From Symbiodinium natans (taxonomy: Eukaryota > Sar > Dinophyceae > Suessiales > Symbiodiniaceae), in assembly GCA_905221605.1 (NCBI GenBank), contig CAJNDS010002146.1:1268906-1332905 (forward strand): 64,000 nt of DNA, read 5' to 3'. Below are positions 10,738 through 19,602 of this stretch, piece after piece. Numbering within the stretch: the stretch's first letter is position 1; every line of letters begins with the position of its first letter. A program made the translations under genes and the position numbers. The notes under the pieces were generated by a model. It worked only from the letters and a program-made list of their open reading frames with translations, was not told where the DNA came from and searched no databases.

Positions 10738-11005
10738 ATAGGGTTTAGGGTTAGGGTTTAGGGTTTAGGGTTTAGGGTTAGGGTTTAGGGTTTAGGGTTA
10801 GGGTTTAGGGTTTAGGGTTTAGGGTTTAGGGTTTAGGGTTTAGGGTTTAGGGTTTAGGGTTTAGCGTTTAGGGTTTAGGGTTTAGGGTTTAGGGTTTAGG
10901 GTTTAGGGTTTAGGTTTAGGGTTTAGGGTTTAGGGTTTAGGGTTTAGGGTTTAGGGAGGGTTTAGGGTTTAGGGTTTAGGGTTAGGGTTTAGGGTTTAGG
11001 GTTTA
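10738..11005 (+). repeat. Long interstitial telomeric array with hexamer variants
   Basis: About 268 bp, mostly TTTAGGG with interspersed TTAGGG units, one TTTAGCG and a GGGAGGG break near 10955. At the right edge the strand switches: GGGTTTAAACCTAAACTCTA reads from G-rich into C-rich repeat. No gene. Together with the array at 54339 it is the longest in the window. Confidence 0.95.
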
Positions 11006-11062
11006 AACCTAAACTCTAAAGGTCAACACCCTTTTGGCTCTACACACAGGGCCCCTTGAAGT

Positions 11063-11262
11063 TAGGGTAGTTAGTTCGAAGTCAGGTCAGAACCTCCTAA
11101 AGCCCCCTGGTTCTTAGTAGGGAAGGAGGGAATTGGGGCCCACTACATACCGTTTAAGGGATTTTATAGGGTGCCTCATTCCCCTCATTCCCTACTCAGA
11201 ACCAGCCAGATAAGCTGAAGTAGGGTCCCGGCTATAGGGTAGTTAGAGGTCAGGTCAGAACC
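11063..11262. repeat. Direct duplication bracketing a family G element
   Basis: GTTAGGGTAGTTAG...GTCAGGTCAGAACC at 11061-11092 recurs as 'atagggtagttagaggtcaggtcagaacc' at 11233-11262. The family G element at 11107-11205 lies between the copies. Confidence 0.65.
11107..11205. mobile_element. Family G inverted-repeat element
   Basis: The left end CTGGTTCTTAGTAGGGAAGG and the reverse complement of the right end, CTGGTTCTGAGTAGGGAATG, differ at only two positions over 20 bp, and the match continues less well to ~33 bp. It is 99 bp and non-coding. Related copies: 49968-50053 and, partially, 39408-39471. Confidence 0.85.
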
Positions 11263-11759
11263 AGACCTATAAAACCCCAGCTGACGCTAAACCCTCAGCC
11301 CAAATTGAAAAAACAACCTTCGTTGGGGGAGCTTATGGGGATGAATGGTAACAAAAACAAACATGTTCAACCTACCCTTGTTCAACTCTAAGCACCTATG
11401 AAGATCGAAGACTTGTGAGCCTTAAGGTTCATAAGAACGCCGAAGCAAGCCCTGAACCTTTGAACCCCGGAGCCCCAAACAACCTGGAAACCCTGTTCGT
11501 AACCCTATACATCGCTTACATCGCTTATAAGACCCGCCCCAAGAAGTCAGGCCTATCAACCCTATATACTATAAGCTCCCCAAAAAAAACCACAACAAAA
11601 GCCCACAACCCTAAACCCTGTAAACCCAAACCCTAAACCCTAAACCCTACACCTTAAACCCTAGACCCTAAACTCCAAGCTCTGGCCTTCTTGACCATGG
11701 TCGTCGGCGATGCGTACCTCTGCTCAAGAAGGTCCGCGCTGTTGGGTGCGACACCAGTT

Positions 11760-11869
11760 CCTAAGGGTCCAATGTACCCATGTAGAACATATTTAGGGTT
11801 TAGGGTTTTAAGGTTTAGGGTTTAGGGTTTAGGGTTGGCCCTGAAAGCTACTGTATAAGAACCCCTTTT
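11760..11869. mobile_element. Family C element split by telomeric repeats
   Basis: The left end is CCTAAGGGTCCAATGTACCC. Downstream, 'cctgaaagctactgtataagaacccctttt' corresponds to the interior of the intact copy at 40721-40833 ('cccgaaaaagctactgtatgggaaccccttt'). A TTTAGGG block (about 11790-11836) replaces a few bases between these parts. A family A element begins directly at 11870, so the right end is not seen. Confidence 0.65.
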
Positions 11870-11990
11870 TAGGTTGCCAGTAACCTAGGATGAAAAGGAT
11901 AAAAAGGGGTGCCCTTGTTTGGCTTAAAGGGGTTTATACGGGAACCTAAACCCCCCAAGAAAGGGAATAAGGGCACTACTGGGCATCCTA
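11870..11990. mobile_element. Family A inverted-repeat element
   Basis: Ends are TAGGTTGCCAGTA and TACTGGGCATCCTA. The core is AAAGGGGTTTATACGGGAAC followed by 'ctaaacccccc' and 'aagggaataagggcac'. It is nearly the same sequence as 36433-36543 and 58350-58459, so this subfamily was active relatively recently. Confidence 0.8.
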
Positions 11991-12464
11991 GCTTTAAGCA
12001 GTTTCAGCATAGACAGAGAGGTTTTCGGGCTTAGGGTTTAGGATTCAGGGTTTAGGGTTCAGAGCTTGTGGGTTTGAGGGACAAAGGGCTCATCAGGACG
12101 AAGGGCTTATCAGGCTTAGGAGTTTAAAGGGCTTAGGGGCCGCTTGCGCAGTACTGACTCTCTCGCGAGGCCCTTCGCGCTGATGTTATGATACTCATAA
12201 CCCTCTCTTAGGTCTTAGGTTCGGTCTACATATGCAAAAAGCTGCATAACCAGGGGGCCCCTTGGTGTAGCCCCACGCCCCCAAGATGTTTTTTTGCTTT
12301 GGGCTTCTTGGGCCGAAAGAAGACCTTGCTGTAGAAGACTTTTGGGGCTTCTGTACAGAGTAATCCTGATGACTTCATTTTGTGTGCTCAGGCAATGCGG
12401 TTTAGGGTTTAGGGTTTAGGCTTTAGAAGGTGCCTGACGTGATGAAATTGAATTCTCGGACGCA

Positions 12465-12635
12465 GACCCTCTCTTAAGGGGAGAAACCCTCGAAGGGACA
12501 CTTAGTCTTACTCCCCTATATAACCCCTCTAATATATATACACATACACAAACATATATATATATATACATGTATATATATATATGTATGTATATGTATA
12601 TATATATATACACCTTATTTGAGTCCCTATAAGCC
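12465..12635. mobile_element. Family I fragment with expanded TA tract
   Basis: AGGGACACTTAGTCTTACTC and 'ccctatataacccct' match the family I copies at 56897-57055 and 62387-62539. The interior contains a ~75-bp TA/TG/CA microsatellite (12531-12612). The right side ('caccttatttgagtcccta') is recognisable but lacks a clear inverted end. Confidence 0.55.
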
Positions 12636-12739
12636 TGTGTAAGTTGCCGGTTCTTTCGCCACTTTGGGATGAGTGCCTTAGTGTCGGGCCGGGTCGGATG
12701 TGCCTTCAAATCCTGAACAACTCGAAGATTTTCTGTTGG

Positions 12740-12827
12740 CTTAGGGTTTAGGGTTTAGGGTTTAGGGGTTAGGGTTTAGGGTTTAGGGTTTAGGGTTTAG
12801 GGTTTAGGGTTTAGGGTTTAGGGCTTA
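12740..12827 (+). repeat. Interstitial telomeric array, TTTAGGG orientation
   Basis: About twelve units, one of them TTTAGGGG. Its end overlaps the left end of the family E element at 12824, so the array abuts the element directly. Confidence 0.95.
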
Positions 12828-12926
12828 GCTGCTGAGTTCGTACGCCTCCCAAGAAGTGCACACTTTCAGTTTTGTAGAGGTTCTAGTATCCCAAAAAGTG
12901 TAAAGCGTACTCCCTCAGCTACTAAG
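12824..12926. mobile_element. Family E inverted-repeat element
   Basis: The left end is CTTAGCTGCTGAGTTCGTAC and the right end is GTACTCCCTCAGCTACTAAG, inverted counterparts with four mismatches in 20. The interior has 'tagtatcccaaaaagtgtaaa'. It is 103 bp and non-coding; other copies are at 25003-25110 and 56520-56620. Confidence 0.8.
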
Positions 12927-13268
12927 TTGGGCGATTCAAAAATGTCGGGTTTGGGGCTCAGAGGCTTGCGTGGTCTCGGGTTTGGGTTAAGGGTGGAGGA
13001 GGGGGTTCTGGGGTATGTATGTAGGGTTGAGGTCTTAGGTGTGGACATGTGAGTTCTAGCCCTAAACCCTAAACCCGAAACCCTAAACCCTAAACCCTAA
13101 GCCCTACCGGGCTTTGGGCCTCAGTGCCAGCCCATCAGCGCGTTGGGTGGCCTCGCGGGCCACGCTCTGTGGCCAGAAGGCCTCCCGGTCACGGAATCCC
13201 CCCCCCCCCCCCCCGTTTCGGGTTTGGGGTTCACGGTTTGGGGTTTAGGGTTTGAGTCCCCCCTCCTA

Positions 13269-13371
13269 GGGGACGAAATGAACCTACAAGGGTTTCTTTT
13301 TTCATATACCTTAGTAGGCATTAGAGTAGTATAGGGTATACGACCCCCATTTTAGGGTTCATTTGGTCCCC
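13269..13371. mobile_element. Family B inverted-repeat element
   Basis: The left end GGGGACGAAATGAACC and the right end GGTTCATTTGGTCCCC are inverted counterparts with one mismatch in 16. The interior has the family's 'tagagtagtatagggtatacgacc' phrase. It is 103 bp. This is the best-defined copy of the family. Confidence 0.85.
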
Positions 13372-13975
13372 AAGGCTGGTGGAGTCTTTCCTGTGGGCTC
13401 TAAGGTGACATCTATTTCGCAGTTCGGCACACAGGGGCCTTCGGGGAGTCTTTCAGTTTCTAATCGCTTTTCTGCGTGAGTTTTAGAGGCATAGGATTAG
13501 GGTTTAGGGCTCATGGTCCGTAGGTTGAGGTTTTGGGGTGTAAGCCTTCGGATGTCGGCTTCGGGGTTGAAGGATCATGGTTTTCACCCAGGGTTACGGT
13601 TCATTCTTAAGGCTTAGAAATGGTGGTTTCGGGATGGGACGTTTAGGATTGGTGTTGCAGGTTGTGTCAGTGAAGCTTTGGGTTCTTGAGTCCCAGGTTA
13701 AGATTCTAGGGTTTAGGGTTTAGGGTTTGGGGTTAAACCCCTCCCCCCAAGGCCATAAACCCGCATCTGCTCAGAACCAGGGTTTAGGGTTGAGGGATTA
13801 GGGTTTAGTAGAGTTTAGGGTTCCGAAAGCCATAACCCCCACGCACCTATGTGGCCCTAAACCCTAAACCCTTAAATTAGGCGCCTCTAGAGTGCCTGGC
13901 AGCGCCGCGGCCCAATCCTCGGGAAATCAGGTGTTGAGGATTTTGCCGTTCAGTGGGGGGGGGGCTTCGATTTTC

Positions 13976-14130
13976 GGGCTAGTAGGGTTCAGGGCTAGTA
14001 GGGTTTAGGGCTATTTATTAGGGTTTGGGGCTATTTATTAGGGTTTAGGACTATTTATTAGGGTTTAGGGCTATTTATTCGGGTTTAGGGCTATGTATTC
14101 GGGTTTAGGGCTATTAATTTGGGTTTAGGG
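13976..14130 (+). repeat. GGGTTTAGGGCTATTTATTA 20-bp tandem array
   Basis: Two 16-bp units (GGGTTTAGGGCTAGTA type) are followed by about six units of ~20 bp, each a telomere-like GGGTTTAGGG plus CTATTTATTA. This is a higher-order repeat built from a telomeric unit plus unrelated sequence, which telomerase alone would not make. Confidence 0.9.
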
Positions 14131-14753
14131 CTTTAGGGTTCAGGGGTTTAGGATTTTGAGGGTTGAGTCGGGTTTAGGGTTTGGGCGGTCTTGGGTTTGG
14201 AGTTTGGGGCTTGGGAGACTCGTGGGTGTTCAGAGGGGTTGTGCGGGATTGGGGTGGGTCTTGGGTTTGGGGTTTGGGGGAAATGGTCTGCTGATAGGGT
14301 TAATTATGTGTACCCTAAACCCTAAACCCTAAACCCTGAACACGCTGCAGACTCTGGGGCGACGCGCGGCCCAAGGCTCGTGGTTTGGGATTTAGGGTTC
14401 GCGGGCTTGGGGTTGGGAACCCTGCGGATCCACGAAGCCCAAACGATCCTGAGCCGGGTTTAGGGTTTAGGGCTTAGGGTGCAGGGTTAAGGGTTTAGGC
14501 CCCAAGCCCCAAGACCCAACACACCGCGAACCCTATAAACCCCGAAGCCCTACAAGGCCCGTAAACCCCACAGGCTCCACAACCCTCTACACCCTTGAAA
14601 AATAGGGTTTATAGGGTTTACAGTGTTTTGTAGGGTTTATCGGGTTTACAGGGTTTATGGGGTTTTCAAGGATAGCGGGTTTATCGTAAACGGTTGAAAG
14701 TAAACCCCAAACCCCAAACCCTCCAGATCCTCTAAACCCTCAACCTTACATAC

Positions 14754-14859
14754 ACCCTAAACCCTAAACCCTAAACCCTAACCCTAAACCCTAAACCCTA
14801 AACCCTAAACCCTAAACCCTAAACCCTAAACCCTAAACCCTAAACCCTAAACCCTAAAC
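14754..14859 (-). repeat. Interstitial telomeric array, CCCTAAA orientation
   Basis: About fifteen nearly perfect units, one of them CCCTAA. Confidence 0.95.
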
Positions 14860-15398
14860 TATACACCCTACACCCTACAACCTGAACCCTAGACAGCTGT
14901 TGCACAGCATCCAGCCGACTGCCGCTGCCGGCTGCAGCGAAGCTCCAGCGGGACTTGGGTTCGGCACCCACCTCAGGAAAGGTGCTTAAAACGGTTTAGG
15001 GTTTAGGGTTTAGGGTTTAGGGTTTAGGGTTTAGGGTTTAGGGTTGGAGTTTAGGGTTTACCAGGGCTTGGGGTTTATGAGGGTTTAGGGTGTAGGGGTT
15101 TAGGGGTTTAGGGATTGAGGGGTTAGGGTTTAGGGTGAAGGGTTTGGGGCTTATAAGGGCTTGTAAGGGTTTAGGGCTTAGCGAGAAGTCTCTGCATGCA
15201 GGTATTTAAAAAAGGCGGCTCTACTGGTAGCCTGATCTTCTCCAAGTTGGGGAGCTGCCGTTTTGACTATCGGTTTGGCGGTGCGTGGGATGGTCCAGGT
15301 AAGGTTTAAACTGAGTAGTGATCAGGACTGTCTAGGGTTTTAGGGGTTTTAGGGGTTTTTAGGGTTTTAGGGTTTTCAGGCCTTGCTGGAGAAAGGCG

Positions 15399-15521
15399 TA
15401 CTTGGAGGTTTAAGGTACTTAGAACCAACTCTAAACTGTACTTAGAAGCCCCCGAAGTCCCCTAAGTAGGTTCTAGTGAAACTGAGAATCTGGGTGGTAA
15501 GTGCCCATGAACCTGCAAGTA
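15399..15521. mobile_element. Family F inverted-repeat element
   Basis: The left end is TACTTGGAGGTTTAAGGTAC and the right side is GTGCCCATGAACCTGCAAGTA, imperfect inverted counterparts. The interior CCCCTAAGTAGGTTCTAGT matches the copies at 7631 and 18642. It is 123 bp and non-coding. Confidence 0.75.
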
Positions 15522-15813
15522 GTAGGCTGAAGGCAGTGGTGCGTAGGAACTCGAAGCGGGTTAGTAGGGTTCCTGGGACAATGCTCTTGTATTTTGGGTC
15601 ACTATAGGGTTACTTCTGAGGGCAATGTAGGGATTAAACCCTAAACCCTAAACCCTAAACCCTAAACCCTAAACCCTAAACCCTAAACCCTTGGGGGGGT
15701 GGGGGAGGGGGGTTCTTAAGCACAGAGTAGTCACGCTCAAGCCCCACTCCAGCCAGAGCACGTTGGGAAGCCGCAGGATGGAGGCCATGGAGATGCCAGG
15801 CACCTCATGACTG

Positions 15814-15940
15814 AGGGTTTCTAGGGTTTAGGGTTTGGGGTTTAGGGTTTGGGGTTTAGGGTTTAGGGTTTGGGGTTTAGGGTTTGGGGTTTAGGGTTTG
15901 GGGTTTAGGGTTTGGGGTTTAGGGTTTGGGGTTTAGGGTT
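15814..15940 (+). repeat. 14-bp alternating telomeric array
   Basis: TTTAGGG and TTTGGGG units alternate almost strictly for about nine 14-bp periods. The regular alternation shows the array grew by copying a 14-bp dimer (slippage or unequal exchange), not by de novo telomerase addition of single units. Confidence 0.9.
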
Positions 15941-16202
15941 GTGCCGGCCTGGCTTGGGCTTGGGCTTCGGGCTACCAAGACTCTGAGAGAGGGCTTGAAA
16001 CTCGGCTGAGAGGGTTTAGGGTTTAGGGTTTAGGGTTTAGGGTTTACGGGGTGGGGGGGGGAGGTCACAGGAATAACGGCCCACACCTCCGCAACCAGGA
16101 GCCTGAAACGTTCAAACCCCACGCCCCCTAAACCCGAAATCCTACACCTGGGGGTTTACGAAAAGATGGGACCCCGCATAAAGACCCCAAATAACAGGAT
16201 TC

Positions 16203-16295
16203 CCTAAACCCTAAGCCCTAAGCCCTAAACCCTAAACCCTAAACCCTAAACCCTAAACCCTAAACCCTAAACCCTAAACCCTAAACCCTAAACCC
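16203..16295 (-). repeat. Interstitial telomeric array, CCCTAAA orientation
   Basis: About thirteen units, the first few of them CCCTAAG variants. Confidence 0.95.
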
Positions 16296-16675
16296 AGTTT
16301 TTGGTACCCCTTAGCCTTGTTTCGGAAACCCTACACCTCATGCCCCTGGGTCCAAAGGACCTCATACTCTGGAAACCCTAAGTCGCAAAACTTCCCACCC
16401 CAAAACGGTTTAGGGTTAAGGGTTAAGGGTTAAGGGCTAAGGGCTAAGGGTTTAGGGTTTAGGGTTTAGGGTTTAGGATTTAGGGTTTGGGGTTTGGGGT
16501 TTGGGGTCTGTGAGAGCCGTGGCGCCATCTGAGCCACTGCCCAACATGGGCCTAACCTAAATCTCCGTACGGACGTAGCTCATGTAGGGATCCCTAACTC
16601 TCAACTCGAAACCCGTGTCCATTCCTGATCTTGTCTTAGGAAAAGGAGGTTCGAGTGGGCTCCGGACCATCGTGC

Positions 16676-16772
16676 CATAAACCCTAAAACCTAAACCCTA
16701 ACCCTAAACCCTAAACCCTAAACCCTAAACCCTAAACCCTAAACCCTAAACCCTAAACCCTAAACCCTAACC
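16676..16772 (-). repeat. Interstitial telomeric array, CCCTAAA orientation
   Basis: About thirteen units with one CCCTAA. The flanking phrase 'gtgccataaaccctaaaac' at its left resembles 'gtgccatgaacactctgtaccctaaaac' at its right (16765-16805), so the array may sit between short duplicated flanks. Confidence 0.9.
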
Positions 16773-16900
16773 CCGTGCCATGAACACTCTGTACCCTAAA
16801 ACCTAAACCCTGAACTATGGGGTTCTAGGGCGCTATATATATATATACATATATATATATATACATATTATACATATATATATATATATATATATATGTT

Positions 16901-17140
16901 GCGCTTCTTTTTTCCCGGGGGGGGGGGGGAGGAGGCTCAGGGTTCTGGCCTCAATGTCCCCCCCCCCCCCCCCCCTAAATCGCATCTCGCCCTGAGGTCC
17001 GCCGAGGCGCAGTGGGCCCAATCACGCCCCATCCCTGGGGAAAGTGAACATCCTGCTTCTTGTACCTCACCTGCGTGTTTAGGGTTTAGGGTTTAGGGTT
17101 TACGGTTTACGGTTTAGGGTTTACGGTTTAGGGTTTAGGG
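16901..17140. other. Poly-G/poly-C spacer
   Basis: A G run (16917-16930) and a C run (16960-16975) lie about 35 bp apart and could pair as a hairpin. Beyond them is unique GC-rich sequence and a TTTAGGG/TTTACGG block at 17076-17140. No gene. Confidence 0.6.
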
Positions 17141-17235
17141 TTGCTCCCCTTATGCTACTGGTAACAGCCCTTGATAGGGATTAGAATGCGGGTACTATAA
17201 TCCCTACTAAGGGGAGTTAGTATAGGGGGGAGCAT
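17141..17235. mobile_element. Family H inverted-repeat element
   Basis: The left end is TTGCTCCCCTTATGCTA and the right end is TAGTATAGGGGGGAGCAT, imperfect inverted counterparts. The interior has 'ggtactataatccctactaag'. It is 95 bp. A telomere-interrupted copy lies at 62751-62903 in the opposite orientation. Confidence 0.75.
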
Positions 17236-17560
17236 CCCAAGTTTTCAGGCTTATAGGCCTTGGGGGCTTGGGGGGGGCCTGCGACCCCAAAATCCCGGAA
17301 CCCGGCGGCTTGGGGTGAGGGTATACGGCTCTCAGGGCTTGTAGATCTCAGGGTTCCAGGGTTTAGGGGAGAGCCCACTTGCAGCGCTAATTCTGGAGTT
17401 AGGAACCTGAGGGCCTCTGTTCAACCTTCAGCCCTAAACCCTGAACCCTAAACCCTGAACCCTGAACCCTGAACCCTGAACCCTAAACCCTAAACCCTAA
17501 ACCCTAAACCCTAAACCCTAAACCCTGCAATAAGGTTGCAGATGTCCGAAGCATAGCAGC

Positions 17561-17616
17561 GGTTTAGGGCTTAGGGCCCTAAACCCTAAACCCGAAACCC
17601 TAAACCCTAAACCCCA
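17561..17616. repeat. Head-to-head telomeric junction
   Basis: GGTTTAGGGCTTAGGGCCCT (17561-17580) runs directly into CCCTAAA units. TTTAGGG-strand repeats meet CCCTAAA-strand repeats with no spacer, the palindromic join AGGGCCCT being at 17573-17580. This is the orientation expected if two chromosome ends were joined. Confidence 0.85.
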
Positions 17617-17988
17617 AAGATCAGGGAGCATAAGGAACCTGCACAAGAAGAGCCTAGCAAAAGAAGAGGTCTGCTCTGGGCCTCCAGGGTGAAGGCTAGG
17701 GCCCCTACAAGCCCTCAAATAAAGCACCGAAAGCCCTGAAGCCAAGAGTTCACGTGTGCGGTTCAGGGCTTAGGGTTTAGGGTCTAGGGCTAGGGTTTAG
17801 GGCTAGGGTTTAGGGCCAGGGTTCAGGGAATCGAGTTTCCAATTGCTTCCGTTGTTGATGGGGCTCGGGTTATCGAAGGGCTGGGCTGATCCTCTGTGAA
17901 AACCTCAGCACTGACTCAAACCCTGAACCCCCAACCCTGCAAATCCTGAAGCCCTAAAACCCTAAGACCTCAAGCCTTGAAATCGAAA

Positions 17989-18097
17989 TAGCCCGGTGAC
18001 CATATCATCGTGATTCAGGGTAGCCAATTTGGGGTTGGCCATTTTTGTATGGGAACCGTGAACCAAAAAAAAAGTGAAAAAGGGCGCCGCTGGGCTA
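17989..18097. mobile_element. Family A inverted-repeat element, diverged
   Basis: Ends are TAGCCCGGTGA and CCGCTGGGCTA. The interior has 'tatgggaaccgtgaacc', an A run and 'gtgaaaaagggcgcc', matching the family layout. It is 109 bp and non-coding. Confidence 0.7.
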
Positions 18098-18253
18098 CAT
18101 CGGCAGCTGCCACGAGGCCATAACCCTAAACCCTCAACCCTAGAGCTTCAGAAGCGATTCCTTGAGCCCTGTGCACGCTAAATCCAAACATCAACATTAC
18201 CCGAACTCCAAGCTAAGATCACACGCAACTTCCCCCAACCCCTCGAACAACAA

Positions 18254-19390
18254 CACCCTAAACCCTAAACCCTAAACCCTAAACCCTAAACCCCACACCC
18301 CAACAGAAACAGCGATTTGCAATAAACAAAAATGCGACACCGAAACTCCGAACCCCCCCAAACTCTCCAGCGCTAGCACCTCCCAGCTGCCTTTGAGCCA
18401 GTCCGGATACGTCAAGGATGTCCCTGGGCTCGGTTTGGGGTTTAGGGTTTAGGGTTTAGGGTTGAGGGTTTAGGGCTTTGGGTTTAGGGCTTTGGACTTC
18501 GGGTGGCCTTGCGAAGGGTGTTCCCTTTGGGTGCATGTCTTCGGGCTCTTCTAGCTGAATCATGGCTTGGGGATGAGGGCCTGAGGTTTCCTTGGAGGTT
18601 CGGGGTTTAGGGTTTAGGGTGTAGGGTTTAGGGTTTAGGGCTACTTGGAGGTTCAGGGTACTTGTAACCCGAATTATCACTGTACTTACAAGCCTCCTAA
18701 GTCCCCTAAGTAGGTTTCAAGTAGACTTATAAGTGTGGCGATAAGTACCCGTGAACCTCCAAGTACCGGATGGATGCTACGAACCACCTAAGGGCAGTAG
18801 GTCCTTTTGAGGATACCTTTCATCGTTGGTTCGTATCATGCAACACGATAACGACAAACCTAACCAAGAACCCCCATTCGCAGGGGGGGAGGGGTACATT
18901 CGAAGTTTTGCTCGGCTACTCATGCAAGCCTGGACTGTGAACTCGAGGTTTAGGGTTTAGGGATTCCTGCACGACACCTGTAAACCCTCCCCAAACGTTT
19001 ACTTCCTTAAGCCTCTTACCCTCCAGCCCAAACAAAACAAACAAAACCACCCTCATAATCCAGCAGGCCAAAGGATGCGTGCGAGCTGCCACAGGGATCC
19101 ACCGACGGGCCGAGTGGCTTCCATGGAATCGTCGGAGCCTCCAAAGGGTTTAGGGTTTAGGGTCTAGGGTTTCGGGTTTCGGGTTTAGGGCTTGGTGGGG
19201 TTTCGGGTTTAGGGCTTAGGGTTTGGGGTCTACACAGGATCAATGATGACGTTGTTGCCGCTGCCGCTGGTGCTGTTTGTGTGGCGGCGGCGGCGGTTGC
19301 TGTGGCTGTGATGGTCCAATGGTGGTGATGCTGACTGTTGGCGTGGCGGAAAATCAAGAAGAAGAGGCGGCGGAGGCCGCGGAGGGACTA
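18254..19390. repeat. Telomeric mosaic
   Basis: Blocks lie at 18254-18295 (C), 18430-18495 (G), 18600-18640 (G), 18947-18965 (G) and 19145-19230 (G). A GGCGGC-rich triplet-like tract lies at 19255-19380. No gene is seen outside the exon candidate that follows. Confidence 0.75.
18642..18765. mobile_element. Family F inverted-repeat element
   Basis: The left end is TACTTGGAGGTTCAGGGTAC and the right end is GTACCCGTGAACCTCCAAGTA, inverted counterparts with one mismatch over 20 bp. The interior has 'cctaagtcccctaagtaggtt'. It is 124 bp and is the best copy of the family. Confidence 0.9.
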
Positions 19391-19393
19391 GAA

Positions 19394-19602
19394 TCAGATG
19401 CGCTTGACATACAGTGAGGCACCCTCCTCTGAGTGCCGGGCAGCACGAATGGTTTTGCTGGCGAAAGGCTCTTGTTTCCCCACTCGCGCGTCCAGCCTGC
19501 TTGTCATCTTGGCGCTACGATCTCGGACCTGCGAAGGTTTTGCGAAATCAAAATCGCGGCAACGGCCCTTCCGCCGCACACGACGTGTTGCCTGTTTGGC
19601 CC
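19394..19602 (-). CDS. Possible terminal exon of an unknown basic protein
   Basis: On the minus strand an open frame runs from a possible splice acceptor (TTTGCAG just upstream of 19602) to a TGA at 19394-19396, about 68 codons. The product is rich in Arg and Lys (for example AKQATRRVRRKGRC near its start) and ends in LYVKRI. It has no in-frame ATG at its start, so it would be a 3' exon or a fragment. Third positions are GC-rich and the stretch has no telomeric repeats, unlike most frames here. I do not recognise the family. A plus-strand frame of 140 codons overlaps it (19398-19820) but ends in telomeric sequence. Confidence 0.25.

Larger units (their letters stand above)
11264..12739. repeat. 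Telomeric mosaic with unique spacers
   Basis: Telomeric blocks lie at 11600-11668 (C), 11790-11836 (G), 12036-12060 and 12400-12424 (G). The spacers 11290-11600 and 12080-12400 carry no recognisable gene. A 73-codon frame at 11415 ends in telomeric sequence. Confidence 0.75.
12927..14753. repeat. Telomeric mosaic
   Basis: Blocks lie at 13060-13107 (C), 13213-13250 (G, degenerate), 13490-13735 (G, scattered), 13780-13815 (G), 13855-13872 (C), 14310-14338 (C), 14458-14500 (G, then C) and 14580-14660 (GGGTTTA/CAGGGTTTAT variants). A C run lies at 13198-13214. Strand switches from G-rich to C-rich occur at 13727-13739 and near 14497. I see no gene. Confidence 0.8.
14860..16900. repeat. Telomeric mosaic
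   Basis: Blocks lie at 14994-15180 (G, perfect at first and then degenerate), 15320-15380 (G), 15634-15690 (C), 15814-15940 (G, alternating), 16013-16045 (G), 16203-16295 (C), 16407-16510 (G, beginning with AAGGGTT variants) and 16676-16772 (C). A TA microsatellite lies at 16832-16898. Spacers are 60-250 bp, unique, with no gene seen. Confidence 0.85.
17236..18255. repeat. Telomeric mosaic with a head-to-head junction
   Basis: Blocks lie at 17431-17527 (C, with CCCTGAA variants), 17561-17576 (G) running straight into 17577-17616 (C), 17760-17830 (G, degenerate), 17915-17985 (C, degenerate) and 18120-18145 (C). Spacers show no gene. Confidence 0.8.

Noticed and set aside
16917..16975. Poly-G/poly-C pair as a transposon
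   Set aside because: Only homopolymers pair; no flanking inverted ends beyond them.
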